Positions 9,950 through 22,748 are shown, counted from the first letter of the stretch. The stretch: 64,000 bases of DNA from an uncultured bacterium (GCA_947168725.1 CAMVNA010000006.1:1-64000); one strand, 5' to 3'. Notes: generated from the sequence alone by a model not told the origin. Numbers and translations: made by a program.

Positions 9950-12085
9950 TTATTTTAATCTCTTAACTGCGATCTTACCATCAGTTCAAATTGATGAAAT
10001 TACACACTTTAACCTTTCTCAAACTTTGAAATGGTTCGCTAATCAATCTGTAAATCTTTCTCACATATTTGATACATGACAGAGTCATAATTTACCTTTA
10101 GGTAACTTTACAAATACTCCGTAGTCTTCAACTCTAGTAATTTCAGCTTCAAATTCTTGTCAGACTTCTAAATCCGTGGCTATTTCAAGAATAAGAGCTT
10201 TAGCTTTATCTATCATAGCTTGATCTGGATGAGTTAGGAAGCATGTTCCATCATCTTCAAAATCAATTTTAATATTATCGCATTGTGCAATGATATCATT
10301 GATAACATCTCCTCATTTTCCAATAACTTCTTTAATTTTTTCAGGATCGATTTTGAATACATGAATTTTTGGAGCATATCTACCAACGTGATCTCTAGGA
10401 GCAGGAATAGTCTCAAGCATTACATCCATGATTTCATTATATCCTTCGAAAGCTTGGTCAATAGTTTCAAATACGATAGATAGAGGGATTCACTTTAATT
10501 TAGTATCTAATTGGATTGCATTAACTCAGTCTCTAGTTCCAGCTACCTTGAAATCCATATCTCCGATAAAGTCTTCAGTTCCCATAAGGTCAGTCAATAC
10601 CATATGGTCAGTAATATTTCCAGCTTCGTCATGATCTGTGAATAGTCACATAGCCACTCCAGCAACAGGTTTTTTAATAGGTACTCATGCATCCATTAAT
10701 GATAGACAAGACCCACAAACTGACCCCATTGAAGTAGAACCTCCAGAACCTAAACATTCAGAAACAACTCTGATTGTATAAGGGAATTCTTCTTTAGAAG
10801 GAATCATATTTTCTAGAGCTTTTTCTGCTAATCTTCCGTGTCAGATCTCTCTTCTTCCTGTTCCACGAATTCATTTAGCTTCTCATGTAGAGAATGGAGG
10901 GAAATTGTAGTGATGAATATATCTTTGGGTATCTCAGTCATGTTCCATATCATCCAAGATTAGATATTCCATAGGTCCTCCGAGAGTTACAGTTGAAAGA
11001 ACTTGAGTATCTCATCTCCAGAAAAGTCCAGTTCCGTGAGTACGTTCAAATAATCCAACCTCACAGTATAATGGACGAATATCTTTTTGAAGTCTATCAT
11101 CTACTCTTTTGTGCTGAGAAAGAGTTCTTCCACGAATATGATATTTAGTCACATTGAAGAAAGCCATCTTAATTTTTGATTCTGTATGTTCCTCATCTTC
11201 TTCATCTTCGATCTGATCTTTGAAATGCTCTACACATTCTTTTTCGTATTGAGCAAATTGTTCATTGAAAGGAACTTTTGTATTTCACATCATTCCTTCT
11301 AATCTATCTTCTCATAGGAAATTTCTAACTTCTTCTTCGAGTTCGTGAGATGGTTTATTAAACATTACTTCTTTCTCAGTAATATTTAATTCTTTCAAAA
11401 ATTCTAATTGGAAATCGCAAGATCTATTGATTTCTTCTTGTCAAATTTCAAAAGCTTTTTTCAAAATATCCAAAGGAATTTCTTTAGATTCATCTTCGAT
11501 CATGTTGATTGAATCTCTTTTTCAAGCTACCAATAAATTTAATTCAGCTTTTTCTAATTCTTCACGAGTAGGATTTACGATAAAGTTTCAATCTAAATAA
11601 GCGATTTGAGCAGCTCCAACTGGTCCATCAAATGGAAGTCCAGCAGCCATAATTGAAATAGATGCACCAATGATTGAAATTACTCCAAGTGGATATCTAG
11701 GATCCATCGCCATAGGAGTAGATGTCATTACTACATCATTAATCATTCCTTTTGGGAACATTGGTCTAATTGCACGGTCCGTGAGTCTAGCATTGAGAAT
11801 CGCTTGATCAGAAGCACGTCATTCTCTTCTTCTATAAGCGGCACCTCAAATTCTTCCAGCAGCAGAAAAGGATTCTCTCATATCTACCATCAAAGGTAAG
11901 AAATCTGTAGTAGGTACAGGATTTTTGTTCATTACAGTAGTGAATAGCACAGCCCAATCTTCGAATTTCACGGTGATTCCAGAGTCTGCTTGCATTGCTA
12001 GTTTACCTTGTTCAAAGGTTAATTTTTTACCAGCTCGATCAAACGATTTGCGGTTCTCATGAACCTCTCTTTTAAATGTTGGCAT
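9950..12085 (-). CDS. pnp: Polyribonucleotide nucleotidyltransferase (PNPase)
   Basis: 711 residues, full length. Order: first RNase PH domain ([14 protein letters not shown] near the start), helical domain, second RNase PH domain (about 330-540, with [18 protein letters not shown] and [18 protein letters not shown]), KH domain ([19 protein letters not shown]), and S1 domain ending [13 protein letters not shown]. PNPase degrades RNA from the 3' end with phosphate and works with RNase J, also in this window. I chose the ATG at 12085; an upstream in-frame ATG at 12121 would add a hydrophobic stretch foreign to the family. It stops at TAA 9950-9952, just before the shared terminator. Confidence 0.95.
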
Positions 12086-12302
12086 AAGCAAAAATATAGA
12101 AAATAAAAGTTTGAAATTCATTTCTGGAAACTGATTATAGAAAAGAATTCTTAAAAATTTTCATTTAGAACTCTTTTTTGTAATCACCTTCCTCTGAAAT
12201 GATTTCATCAGGAATATATTTTTTTACCTGATAAATGCAAATTAAAAGGTCAAAATATTATATCATAAAAAGCCAATAAAGCAAATTAAATATTAAAATA
12301 AA

Positions 12303-12349
12303 GTCCGATTTTTTTTGCAAATTTTGGGATTTTGAACTATAATTGCCAT
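12303..12349 (+). promoter_or_regulatory. Promoter region for the TrbL/VirB6-like pair
   Basis: TTTGCA, an 18-base spacer and TATAAT precede the ATG at 12374. On the opposite strand a TATAAT-like box at about 12260 may serve pnp. No other element was seen in 12086-12373. Confidence 0.5.
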
Positions 12350-12373
12350 GTACTTTATGTCGTAAAAATATTT

Positions 12374-14674
12374 ATGAAAAAAATATTTATTCAAGTCAAA
12401 GAGTGGATTTTAAAACATAGGAGAGGATTGATTTATGGAGTTTTAGCTTCTTTTGTATTCGGATTTTGTTTTTTTCATTTGTGAGGAATCTGAGTAGAAA
12501 ATGTAGTATTTGCTGAAGATCAACAAAGTCAACAAACACAAACTGATGTTGGTCAAAAAAAGGCGACAGAATGGTATAACGCACTCTCATTTTTGAATAA
12601 AATAATGTATGTTTTAATATATCCAATGCTATTATTAGCAGGGAAATTAGTAGACAATTCTCTCGTATATTGAGAAGTTCTTTGATTTGATGCCGTTTTG
12701 TGGCAACTTTGGAATATTGTAAAAAATCTTGCAAACTTTACTTTATGATTTTTCTTTCTATATAAAATTTTTAAGTATTTGATAAGTTGAAAAGAGAGTG
12801 TAAAAGAAATACTTTTGAGAGCGTTGATTGCATGAATTTGAATTCAAGCTAGTTGGTTTATTATAGCAACATTAATTGATGCTTCCACTATTTTAACATA
12901 CTGAGTATGATGACTACCAATTTCTGTGCTAAAAGAAGCTGGCGAAGATATTACTGACACTGAAAGTTGGAAATATAATCCTGCTGTATTAAAAAATATA
13001 ATTTATGTTGATGTAAAAGATTTGGATACAATTCATACTTATCTGACTAGTACTACAACATGAGATATTCTCATATCAGAGTGTGATACTTTTGATTATG
13101 GATGAAAGGGATCGGGAGAAAAGCTTATTTTAGCACCAAAAATGATATATTACAGCAACTCTGGAACAGACATAACAACAGATGCAAAAAGATGTCATTA
13201 TTATGGTCAGGTTTACTATTTTGGGGCTCAGCCAAAGGAGCTTAATGATTTTCTAAACTGAAATAAATTTAGATGTGATGGTTCTGGATGTAAAGAATCG
13301 CAGAGTAGTTATGAAAGAGCGTTAATACAGATTAAAAGCAATATAAATACAGATGAAGCAAACATAGTAGATTTAATAACAAAGTGAGAGGTATTGCAAA
13401 TAAGGGATGCACATACATGATGAGCACTTTGAGTGTTATGGACGGGTGTATATGATGATAATCAAATGCGAGGTTTGGACGTAGACAATAAGTGGACACG
13501 AAGTTGATGAACAACAAGTAGATTACAAAACATTATGGATGGTAATTCATATGTATGAGTATTCACAGCATTATATTCATCTTTGATGAATCTATGAAAA
13601 TGAATTATACCTCCAGAAGCGTGATGATTCGCATCTTTATTGAATACTGCTCTATCATTTTGATATGTTCTGGCAATTTGAATTCCGCTAATCGTAGTTT
13701 CTATTGTATTTATGATTAGAATTTGTGTGTTGCGATTAGCTGTCGTTTTGTCGCCTTTTATTGTTTTAGCTTCAGCATTTAAAGAAATTTGAGAAAAAGT
13801 GTTTAAATGAGATTTTTTGGAATATTTCAAGTTAGAGCATTTAATTCCAATTATATTTTCTCCTGCAATTATTTGCTTTGCAATAAGTGTGTCGACAGTT
13901 TTAATTACAATAATATCAGGAATTAATGCTAAAGAAATAGCAACGAGCGGAAGTGAAATTTTGTGATGATTGATTACTTTAAATATATGATGATTAAGTT
14001 TGCCACTTATGAAGCTTGTTATTTCAGTATTCGGTGTTGCAATAACTTGGTTTATTGTACGAGCAGCAATAGAATCATCTAAAATCTGAGAATCTAAAAT
14101 TATCACATCTCTAAAATGATTAGCAACATCTACATTATGATCTATGCCAATAGTACCAATACCATGAAAAGATGGTAAGGGAGTTTCATATGTATGAGTT
14201 AATAGTGCGTTTGGTTTAGATGGTCAAAGATGAATTGTGAATCAGATTTCTGATAAAATGAAAGCAAACGCATCTCAGGAACACGATATTGCTATGCAAC
14301 AACGATTGGATCCAAAAAAAGCACAAGATGATGCAAAAAAAGCACAAGATGCAACACAAAAGGCACAAGAGGAAAAATTAGGTACAGACTTTCTAACAGC
14401 AATTCAGGCACAAAAAATTAATGGAGACTGGACTCAGATGTCAATAGAGGTAACTATAGATGGTACAAAAGAGAGTATGAGATTTAACGACCTTTCAAAT
14501 GTATCCAAAAAAGCAGTAATTGATGGAATTAATACAATAAAAGAAGCAACCCAGAGACAAAAATTCAAAACAAGTGGAGAAATACAGATATGAAATGATA
14601 AATATAAATTCAACAATAATACTAATAAATATGAAATTGAACAAGCTCCACAAACTTCACAATCACAACAATAA
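12374..14674 (+). CDS. Polytopic membrane protein, TrbL/VirB6-like (copy 1)
   Basis: 766 residues. A signal-anchor segment near residues 20-37 is followed by a periplasmic stretch, hydrophobic segments around 75-180, an extracytoplasmic region (about 190-405) with several Cys, then at least five more membrane segments (about 410-590), and a hydrophilic Gln/Lys/Asp-rich tail repeating KAQDDAKKAQDATQKAQ. The block LANFTLGFFFLYKIFKYLIS plus AGIGIQAS is shared with the next gene, 22 bases downstream. Proteins of this layout in related bacteria are annotated as type IV secretion TrbL/VirB6 components; no ATPase or pilin gene is adjacent here. The assignment is by layout, not by a diagnostic motif. 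Confidence 0.6.
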
Positions 14675-14696
14675 ATTATTTAACTAATTAATATTA

Positions 14697-16715
14697 ATGA
14701 CAAAGAAAACTCTAATAAAAGTAGGAATAATAATCATAATTACATGTGTAATGTGTTTTTCTGATTGGAGTTTTGCAGCAGAATGAAATAATTTTGACGT
14801 TATGTGATTTTCTCTGAATTATATAGTAGCCGTTTTAAGTTGGATATGGATACTTTTTGCAAAACTGGCGGGGACTTTTTTAACCAATAATTGGGTATAT
14901 GGTGAAATTTTATGATTGGATGCGCTGATGCGAAGATTTTGGAACGTGATGAAAAATATAGCGAATTTTTGATTATGATTTTATTTTGTATATGTAATAT
15001 TCAAGTGATTGATAAGTAGTAAGGAGGATATAACTCAAACATTGAAAAAAATTATTGTATGGCTTTTGATAGCATGAATCGGAATTCAGGCTAGCCGATT
15101 TTTTACGGCAGCTATTATCGATGTGTCGACCATAACACTTTCTGCAGTCGGAGCATTTCCATCACAGGTAATATCTAGTAGTCCATATGTAAAATGATCC
15201 TTGGAGATGTCTATGCCAGAATATCTTAATCCTAGCTTTAATTATGTTGAAACAGGCACAGAGTATACCCTTTTTTCAAAAAATTGAGATAAGTCAAATC
15301 TTCTCGAATCTACAAATGTTCAGTTACTTCACCCACAAACGCTTAGTGGTTTGGTAGATTCCCTTATGCCAAATGCAGACGATGTTTCCTGACCAATGTA
15401 TTATATTTGATTTTCTATTTTAAAAACAAATGTGCTTACGAGCATAGATACATCTAGTGAAAAATGAATAAAAGCAACAATACTTAATACTATTATTCAA
15501 TGATGAACTACTATAATATTTTCAATTGAAATGATGGTTCTATGTGTTTTAGCTATAATGAGAATTATATATTTATGGATGTTTATTATTTTGTCTCCGA
15601 TAGCCATTTTATTACGGTGTATCGAAAAATCATGACAAAAATTATGAAGTGATGATAAATCATTTTTAGCTAAATTCACCAAACAAATAAATTTTAAATC
15701 CTTTTTTATAAATGTATTTAAACCGACAATTATAGTTTTGTGATTTTGAATAGCAGTTCTGTTTGTTTCATTAATGAATAGAGTTGTATTAGATTCATGA
15801 AAAAGATCAATCGATCTCGGATGAGCTATTATAACAAGTACAGCAAATGGACATTTAAATAGCGGAAACGAATGAGATAATACCTATACAACTAAAATAG
15901 ATAATAATCTTATCAGTTTTACATTAGCTAATACGTGAAAAACGTTTTTAGAGATAATATTATCAATAATTACAGTATTAATTGTATATTTTATCCTTAA
16001 ATTCGCTGTTAAATTTGGAGAATGAAAAGATTTTGTATCAAAGAAGATTTGAAAAGTTCAAGATGAAGTCAAATCACTTATGGAAATGACACCAGTAATG
16101 CCTGTAGCTGGATACGACAAAGAAGGAAGACCAGTTACACGTTATTTGAATGCTGGTCAAGTATTTGGTTTATGAAATAAAGATTCTTTGTTAGGAGAAA
16201 AAATCAATCGATATGGAAGAAAAATCCAAGATAAATATAGAGAATCTGATGATATTGTTCGTTCTTGGTTTGGAGATAATACATGATCTTTATCTGAAAC
16301 CGAAAAGCATGCAATTGAAAGAGCGGGGGTAGGGCAAAATTGAATTAAAATATTGGAAGATAAAAAAGCTAAGATTTCAAAGACTGAAGAGTGAAAATGA
16401 ATGACTCTAAATCCACAGACAGCATCAAATGACGGATTTTGGATAGAACAATTTAAAAAATGGTTAAATAATGTTAATGATAACGGTCTTTCTTCAGAAC
16501 CAACACGGCAAAATATGGTTCAAGCATGGAAGAATCAGGGAGAAGAAGAAAAAAGAAGTTTGGATAAGTTATTCGAAAAAAATTCAAGTTATGTACAAGC
16601 ATATGCAAAATTTTTCTTCGATGAAGGTGATGATAGACGTAATATAAAAGAATGGAGTGTTTTAAAGAATGAAGATATCTCAAAGAAAAAAGAAACCAAG
16701 GATGAATCTGGATAA
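14697..16715 (+). CDS. Polytopic membrane protein, TrbL/VirB6-like (copy 2)
   Basis: 672 residues, paralogue of the preceding gene and probably cotranscribed with it. The N-terminus carries a signal-like segment (IKVGIIIIITCVMCFSDWSF), then VYGEILGLDALMRRFWNVMK and ANFGLGFYFVYVIFKGLIS, matching copy 1. Further membrane segments lie at about 265-310, 345-370 and 420-445. The C-terminal third is soluble and charged, ending in a Lys/Glu-rich segment. The shared core and divergent tails suggest an ancient duplication giving two subunits or alternative forms of one channel. Function in secretion or DNA transfer is inferred only. Confidence 0.6.
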
Positions 16716-16749
16716 AAAACAGAATAATACTCAAAAATATAAAATTAAT

Positions 16750-16777
16750 TGCATTCAGATTTCGTTTGTTTATAATA
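16750..16777 (+). promoter_or_regulatory. Sigma70-type promoter of dnaJ-ruvC
   Basis: TTGCAT, a 16-base spacer and TATAAT, about 50 bases before the dnaJ ATG. Confidence 0.55.
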
Positions 16778-16829
16778 TCACTTACTAGACAAAAGTGCTA
16801 CATTTTAGTATGATAAATAAAACATAAAA

Positions 16830-17891
16830 ATGGATTTTGATCCTAAAAAGAATTATTACGATATACTATGAGTGAGTGAATCTGCCTCTACAGATGAAAT
16901 AAAAAAAGCCTTTAGAAAGCTTGCTATCAAGCATCATCCTGATAGATGATGAAGTAAAGAAAAATTTCAGGAAGTAAATGAAGCTTACCAAGTCCTTTCA
17001 GATGAAAAGAAAAGAGGGCAATATGATGCATTTCGTAAATGATGATTTACGTGATGATTTGGTGGATGAACGTGAGGTTTTGATTTTGGTAATTTTGGAT
17101 GATTTGGTGGATGAGCAGTCGATTTTGATATTGGAGATTTGCTTGGATGAATATTTGGATGAGGATTTGGAGGTTGATGAAGTAAAGTGCGTAAGTGAGA
17201 AGATTTGAAAAAGATTATAGAGATTAGTTTCGAAGATTCATACCTTGGATGTGAAAAGAAAATTAGTTATACTAGGATGAAAAAAGTAGAATGAGCAACT
17301 GAAGAAGTTTGTTCAAATTGTAATGGAAAATGAAAAGTTCGTCAGCAGGTACAGACAGCTTTTGGAACTATGCAGACATCTAGTGCATGTAAAACATGTG
17401 GATGAATCTGAAGAATATACAAAAAAGGTTGAAAGACTTTGGAGAATTGATGACTAGAGGAGGTGAAAGAAACTATTGATATCAAAATTCCAGCATGAAT
17501 TAAGGAAGATGCATTTATCAAATATTCATGAAAGTGAGATGCTGGAATATGAGATGCTCCGGATGGGGATTTATATCTAAAAATTCGTATAATTCCAAAT
17601 AAAAAATATCGCCGTGAATGAGATGATTTGTATGTAAAGGCATCAGTGACTATTTTTGATTTGGTTCTTTGATGAGAAGTTGAAGTTTCACATCCAGAAT
17701 GAAAACTTAAAGTAAAGATTCCAAAATGAACTCAAATTTGAGATAAAATTAGGATATCTGGAAGATGATTCGGAGAAAAATGATTATTCAAGAGTAAGTG
17801 AGATATGATAGTGGAAACAGATGTCTCCATCCCAAAAAAATTATCAAAAGATGAAGAAAGTCTTTGGAAAAAGCTTAGAGATGGAAAATAA
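16830..17891 (+). CDS. dnaJ: Chaperone DnaJ with a reduced zinc finger
   Basis: 353 residues. The J domain (about 8-65) has the HPD motif (IKHHPDRGGS), then a Gly/Phe-rich linker (about 70-110) whose glycines are mostly TGA, a Cys-rich region, and two C-terminal substrate-binding domains. Only two CxxCxGxG motifs are present, CSNCNGKG and CKTCGGIG, where typical DnaJ has four, so just one zinc site can form. DnaJ stimulates the ATPase of DnaK and delivers unfolded proteins to it. No dnaK or grpE is in the window. ruvC follows after 18 bases and is probably cotranscribed. Confidence 0.92.
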
Positions 17892-17909
17892 TTTATTTAT
17901 TTTTGTAAA

Positions 17910-18383
17910 ATGTATTATCTCTGAATAGATCCATGAGTTAGAAAATTGGGTTATGCATTGATAGATGATGATTTAAAAATCATAGATGCAGGGATTTTAT
18001 TACAAGATAAAAAATCTCCTACAAGAGAGGATCAATTCCAAAGAGCAAATCAGATTTTGGAATTTTTTGAAAAATTATTGAAAAAATATCCAATAGAAAA
18101 AGTGGCCATCGAGAAGCTGTTTTTTACTGATTATAATCAGAGTAATGCGGAATTCGTGTATGCAATTAGATGAGCATTGATGATGTTATTTTTGAGAAAA
18201 AATATTTCAGTTTTAGAATATACCCCAATAGAACTCAAAAAATTTATAACATGAAATGGAAAGGCAGATAAGATGCTAGTTCAAAAAACGATTAGAAGGT
18301 TTTATAATCTTCAAGATATACCTGAATATAATGATGCAGCAGATGCGCTTTGATTTGCATATTTAGCAAAATTAAGAAAATAA
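17910..18383 (+). CDS. ruvC: Holliday junction endonuclease RuvC
   Basis: 157 residues, normal length. The catalytic acidic residues are in the expected places: Asp in YYLGIDPGVRKLGYA, Glu in EKVAIEKLFF, and the acidic pair in NDAADALGFA near the C-terminus. RuvC resolves four-way junctions during recombination, normally with RuvAB, which is not in this window. It starts with ATG 18 bases after dnaJ and ends before a strong terminator at 18406-18438. Confidence 0.95.
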
Positions 18384-18405
18384 GGATTAATCTCTAAAAA
18401 TCAGT

Positions 18406-18438
18406 AAAAATCGGATAAAAAAAGTCTGATTTTTTTTG
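18406..18438 (+). terminator. Intrinsic terminator of dnaJ-ruvC
   Basis: AAAAATCGGA pairs with TCTGATTTTT, followed by T residues; it overlaps the next promoter. Confidence 0.8.
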
Positions 18439-18464
18439 ACTTTTTTGTTGATTATGTGTATAAT
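18436..18464 (+). promoter_or_regulatory. Near-consensus promoter of the secreted protein gene
   Basis: TTGACT (18436-18441), exactly 17 bases, TATAAT (18459-18464), 37 bases before the ATG. Confidence 0.7.
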
Positions 18465-18501
18465 TTTGTGAGGAAAATTTTTACTTTTCTTTATATAAAA
18501 A

Positions 18502-20367
18502 ATGAAAAAAAATTGGTTATTGAAAATTGGATTAACTGTATTTTCTATATGATTGTTCTGTCCATTTTTTACATCGGCAACAGTGTTTCATTTAACTTGA
18601 TTGAAACAGATTTATGCTTTGTCTCCAGATAGGATTTTGGACAATATGATGTATATACATTTTGCAGACAATTGAAATGATTTTGGAGGATTTATGTATT
18701 TTTCTAATAATTTATGAGATGAAGAAGATATGGAATCTGATGAAATATTTGAAGTTGCAGCTACCGGACATGATTCTAGTTATGAATGTAGAAGTCAAGT
18801 TAAATGATTTTATTATAATGCGGAGAGATGAGAGAGGTTACGGCCACTTGATAATGAAACATGGAGTGGTTTAAGTGAAGATTGATTGCAGATGACATGA
18901 TGAATATATACTTTATGTGCACAATCTGGATATCAAGCAGCACTCGGTGAGTGTGAGAATGGTATTTATTCCGGATGTGAACAATGTGATTATAATGAAT
19001 GTGTGGCAAAGGTAAGGAATGATTTTAGTGCAGGTGGATATGGATATTATTGAAGTATACAGCATGTTTATAAGTGAATAACTGGTAATCTCATAATGTG
19101 AGTAGAATATGATGCTAATGATAACAACAAGTTTATTTCTATAAAATCTGGATCGGATTTATCTTCAACCTTCGTAAGGCTTAATAATAAAATCCCAGTT
19201 TGATTTATATATGATAATAAATGATGATTAGGACTTGCATGATGTATGTTTGGTTCTGGTTATTTAACATGAGGTTCAATGAAAAATCTTGTTAGAGAAG
19301 TGAAAGAAAAATGACTGGCTGAAGTTTTTCATCCAGCAGGGACGTGATATATCGAATATGTATGAAACCTGTCATGAATTACGTGTACTGGTATTTCTTT
19401 CCAAGATATGTTAACAAAAATCTTGATAGAATGAATAATGTGATTAAGCAACAGTGGTACATGATGAGATACAAAATTCTGAACTATAGGTAACTCAAGT
19501 GATACAAAAATGCAATATTTTGCTACAAAGAGCGTGAGTAATGTTACGATGATGAATTATGTTAGAAGAAGAGCAGAATTGTTGTGTAGATGAAGGTGGA
19601 TGGATACTTTTCCAGAAAATATTAATTCTGGATGAGAAATTATATGTTTAAATATGAATAATGGTAAAGTAACCAAGACACAATCATGAAAATCAAAAGA
19701 GAATAAAAAAACTTTGATAGTGAAGAATGGGGATGTGGAAGTCAGTTCGATGAGTGAGGAAGATATAAATGCTAATGAATATTATGATATATTTATTTTG
19801 AGCGGAAACTTATTGATAGACGAGGAAAATGCTAATAAGTTTGTAATTGATAATAAAGGATTTATTACAAATGAAGATATTGCTGATTTTAAAAAATCTG
19901 TTATAGAGCGGAATATTAGTAACCTGTATGGTAGTATAGATACGGCTTCAGGAGCTCTCAGAGAATGTATCGTTAATGGAGGAGATAAGTATTGTAGCTC
20001 TTGGATGGATATTAATAACGATTGATTTACTAATGAAGATGATATTGTAAGTCTTGGAAATCTTGGAGGTCTTAGTGCAGGATCTGATAAATATGTTGCA
20101 GTAGCTTCAGTGATTAGATGAAACTTTATTGTTAATTGAAATATAAAGGCGGCAAGTGGAAATACATTGGATAATAAGTATTTCCTTTATGGAAAGTTTA
20201 CAACAAAAGATACAATTGGTACATTAGAGAACGTATTTGCATGGAGATGTAATAATGAGATGGGTAGTGATGGAAATTTCTGTCCTAAATTTGATAAAAA
20301 TCCATACCGAAATGCATCACTTATAGTGATAGATCAGAATTATCCTTCTCCATTGCTTCAGTCCTAA
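18502..20367 (+). CDS. Large secreted or surface protein with dockerin-like calcium loop
   Basis: 621 residues. An N-terminal signal peptide (KNWLLKIGLTVFSIGLF...) is followed by a Cys-containing extracellular region. At about residue 503 there is DINNDGFTNEDDIV, matching the DxNxDGxxNxxD loop of dockerin type I and EF-hand-like calcium sites; a weaker relative, DNKGFITNEDIADF, lies about 50 residues upstream. The loop glycine is TGA. Cys pairs such as CENGIYSGCEQCDYNEC suggest disulphides. I do not recognise the whole protein. A filament or surface-associated role is possible. It has its own strong promoter. Confidence 0.7.
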
Positions 20368-20496
20368 ATGAATATAGAAAATAAAATTGACAAAACGATA
20401 GATGATGAATTATTAAACTTGAAGATAAGTTGAAATTTAATACAAACGAATTCGCGCGAAAATTTTTTAAGGAGCTTATTATATTTCAATATATAA
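20368..20496 (+). CDS. Possible 42-residue protein between the secreted protein and pflB
   Basis: An ATG follows directly after the TAA of the previous gene (TAAATG) and opens 42 codons in table 25, with one TGA. The product is hydrophilic at first (MNIENKIDKTIDDELLNL) with no recognised motif. It could equally be untranslated leader of pflB: an inverted repeat TTCGCGCGAA followed by T residues and a TATAAT box (about 20492) lie inside it. Confidence 0.25.
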
Positions 20497-20518
20497 TTAA
20501 AAATTTTATTTCTTTACG

Positions 20519-22726
20519 ATGAACACGATGTCTATAAATGTAAGACAATTTGTTTACGACAACATTACTCCATATGAAGGAGATGCTTCATTTCTTCAAG
20601 GTCCAACTGAAAGGACAAAAAAACTATGGGATAAGTGTCGTGAATATCTCAAAGAGGAGAGAGATAATAATGGACTCAGATCTGTTGATCCATCTACTAT
20701 TTCTACTATTACTTCTCATAAGCCAGGTTATATTGATAAAGACTTGGAAACTATTGTTTGACTTCAAACTGATGAACCTCTCAAAAGAGCAATCAAACCA
20801 TTTGGAGGGGTGAGAGTAGTAGAAAAGGCTCTTAATGAAAGATGACTTGAACTTGATCCTAGAGTAAAAGAAATCTTCAAATATGCCAAAAATCACAATG
20901 ATGCTGTATTCTCAGCATATGATCCAGAAATTAGAACTTATAGATCAAAACATGTTTTAACATGATTGCCAGACAATTACGCTAGAGGTAGAATTATTGG
21001 AGATTACAGAAGATTGGCTCTTTATGGGACAGCTAAACTTATCGAAGAAAAGAAAGCAGACTTCTTAGCAATTGAATGAGAAATGGATGATGCTAAGGTT
21101 AGACTTAGAGAAGAAATTTCTATGCAGATAAGTGCATTAAATGATATTGCTGAAATGGCAAAAAGTTATGGATTTGATGTAACTAGACCAGCTGAAACAG
21201 CTCAAGAAGCTATTCAATGGGTTTATTTTGCTTATCTTTCAGGAGTGAAAGAACAAGATGGAGCAGCAATGTCTCTAGGAAATGTTTCTTCATTCTTGGA
21301 TATCTATATCGAAAAAGATTTAAAAGATTGAAAAATTACTGAAAGTGAAGCTCAGGAAATGATAGACCATTTTGTGATGAAATTAAGGCTTGTAAGACAT
21401 CTTAGGATGGGAAGCTATGATGAGGTATTTGGATGAGATCCAACTTGGGTAACTGAATCTATCGGAGGAATCTTTTCTGATGGTAAAGTAAAAGTTACAA
21501 AAACTTCATTCAGATTTTTACAAACTCTTTATAACCTTGGACCATCACCAGAGCCAAATCTAACAGTGCTTTGGTCAGACCAATTGCCAGAAGGATTTAG
21601 AAGATTTTGTGCTCAGGTTTCTATCGATACTTCATCAATTCAATATGAAAATGATAATTTGATGAAATCAGTGAGATGAGGAGATGACTATGGAATCGCG
21701 TGCTGTGTTTCATATCAAGAAATTTGAAAAAGAATTCAGCATTTTGGTGCTAGATGTAATTTAGCTAAAACTCTTCTTTTGGCTATCAATGGTGGTAGAG
21801 AAGAAGATGAATGAGTTCAAGTAATGGATGCTTCATTGTTCGACAACTGTGATAATGAAGACTGAACTTTGAACTTCGACAAAGTATATGAAAACTTCAA
21901 AAAAGCTATGGCTAATACAGCTAGAGTATATGCAAAAGCTATGTATATTATTCACTATATGCATGACAAATATTACTATGAAAAAGCTCAAATGGCTTTC
22001 ATAGATTCTGGATGCGGAATCGACATTGCCTATGGAATCGCTGGAATGTCAGTTGTGCTTGATTCTCTTTCAGCTATCAAATATGCAAAAGTTAAGGCAG
22101 TTAAAGATGAAAACTGATTGGCAAAAGATTTTGAAATAGAAGGAGAGTATCCAATGTTTGGAAATGATGATGATAGAGTAGATTTGATGTGAAAAGAAAT
22201 CCAAGAGTATTTCATGTCAGAATTATCTAAACATAAGGCTTATAAAAATGCAAATCCTACATTATCACTTCTTACAATTACTTCAAATGTAATGTATGGA
22301 AAAAATACTGGATCTACTCCTGATGGAAGAAAAGCATGAGAACCATTCGCTCCTGGAGCTAATCCAATGCATGGAAGAGACCATTCATGAGCAATCGCTT
22401 CATTGAATTCTGTGGCTAAACTTGATTATCATTTTTCACAAGATGGTATTTCAAATACATTCTCAATAGTGCCAGCTTCACTTGGGGCAAATAAAGATGA
22501 GCAAGTAACTAATTTAGTAACAATGCTTAATGGATATTTTAATAAAAATGCTCACCATCTAAATGTAAATGTACTCAACAGAGAAACATTGATGGACGCA
22601 TACGAACATCCAGAAAATTATCCACAATTGACTATTAGAGTTTCAGGATATGCAGTTAATTTTGTGAGACTATCAAAAGCTCATCAATTGGAGGTAATTA
22701 AAAGAACATTTCATGATAGAATGTAA
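20519..22726 (+). CDS. pflB: Formate C-acetyltransferase (pyruvate formate-lyase)
   Basis: 735 residues, full length. The catalytic Cys pair is in [15 protein letters not shown] (about residue 402) and the glycyl-radical site is [17 protein letters not shown] near the C-terminus. The enzyme splits pyruvate and CoA into acetyl-CoA and formate without oxygen. It needs a radical SAM activating enzyme, not seen in this window. The radical Gly itself is GGA, although many other Gly in the protein are TGA. With gpmI and pyk this gives phosphoglycerate to pyruvate to acetyl-CoA. Starts at 20519 or the in-frame ATG nine bases later. Confidence 0.95.
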
Positions 22727-22748
22727 TTTATTTCCAAAAAAAAATTAG

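Noticed and set aside
12086-12121. Upstream ATG extending PNPase by 12 residues
   Set aside because: It would add a hydrophobic stretch not found in PNPase; ATG 12085 fits the family start.
13462-14106. Long minus-strand ORF of 214 residues
   Set aside because: It is antisense to the first TrbL/VirB6-like gene, whose core is shared with its paralogue in the plus sense.
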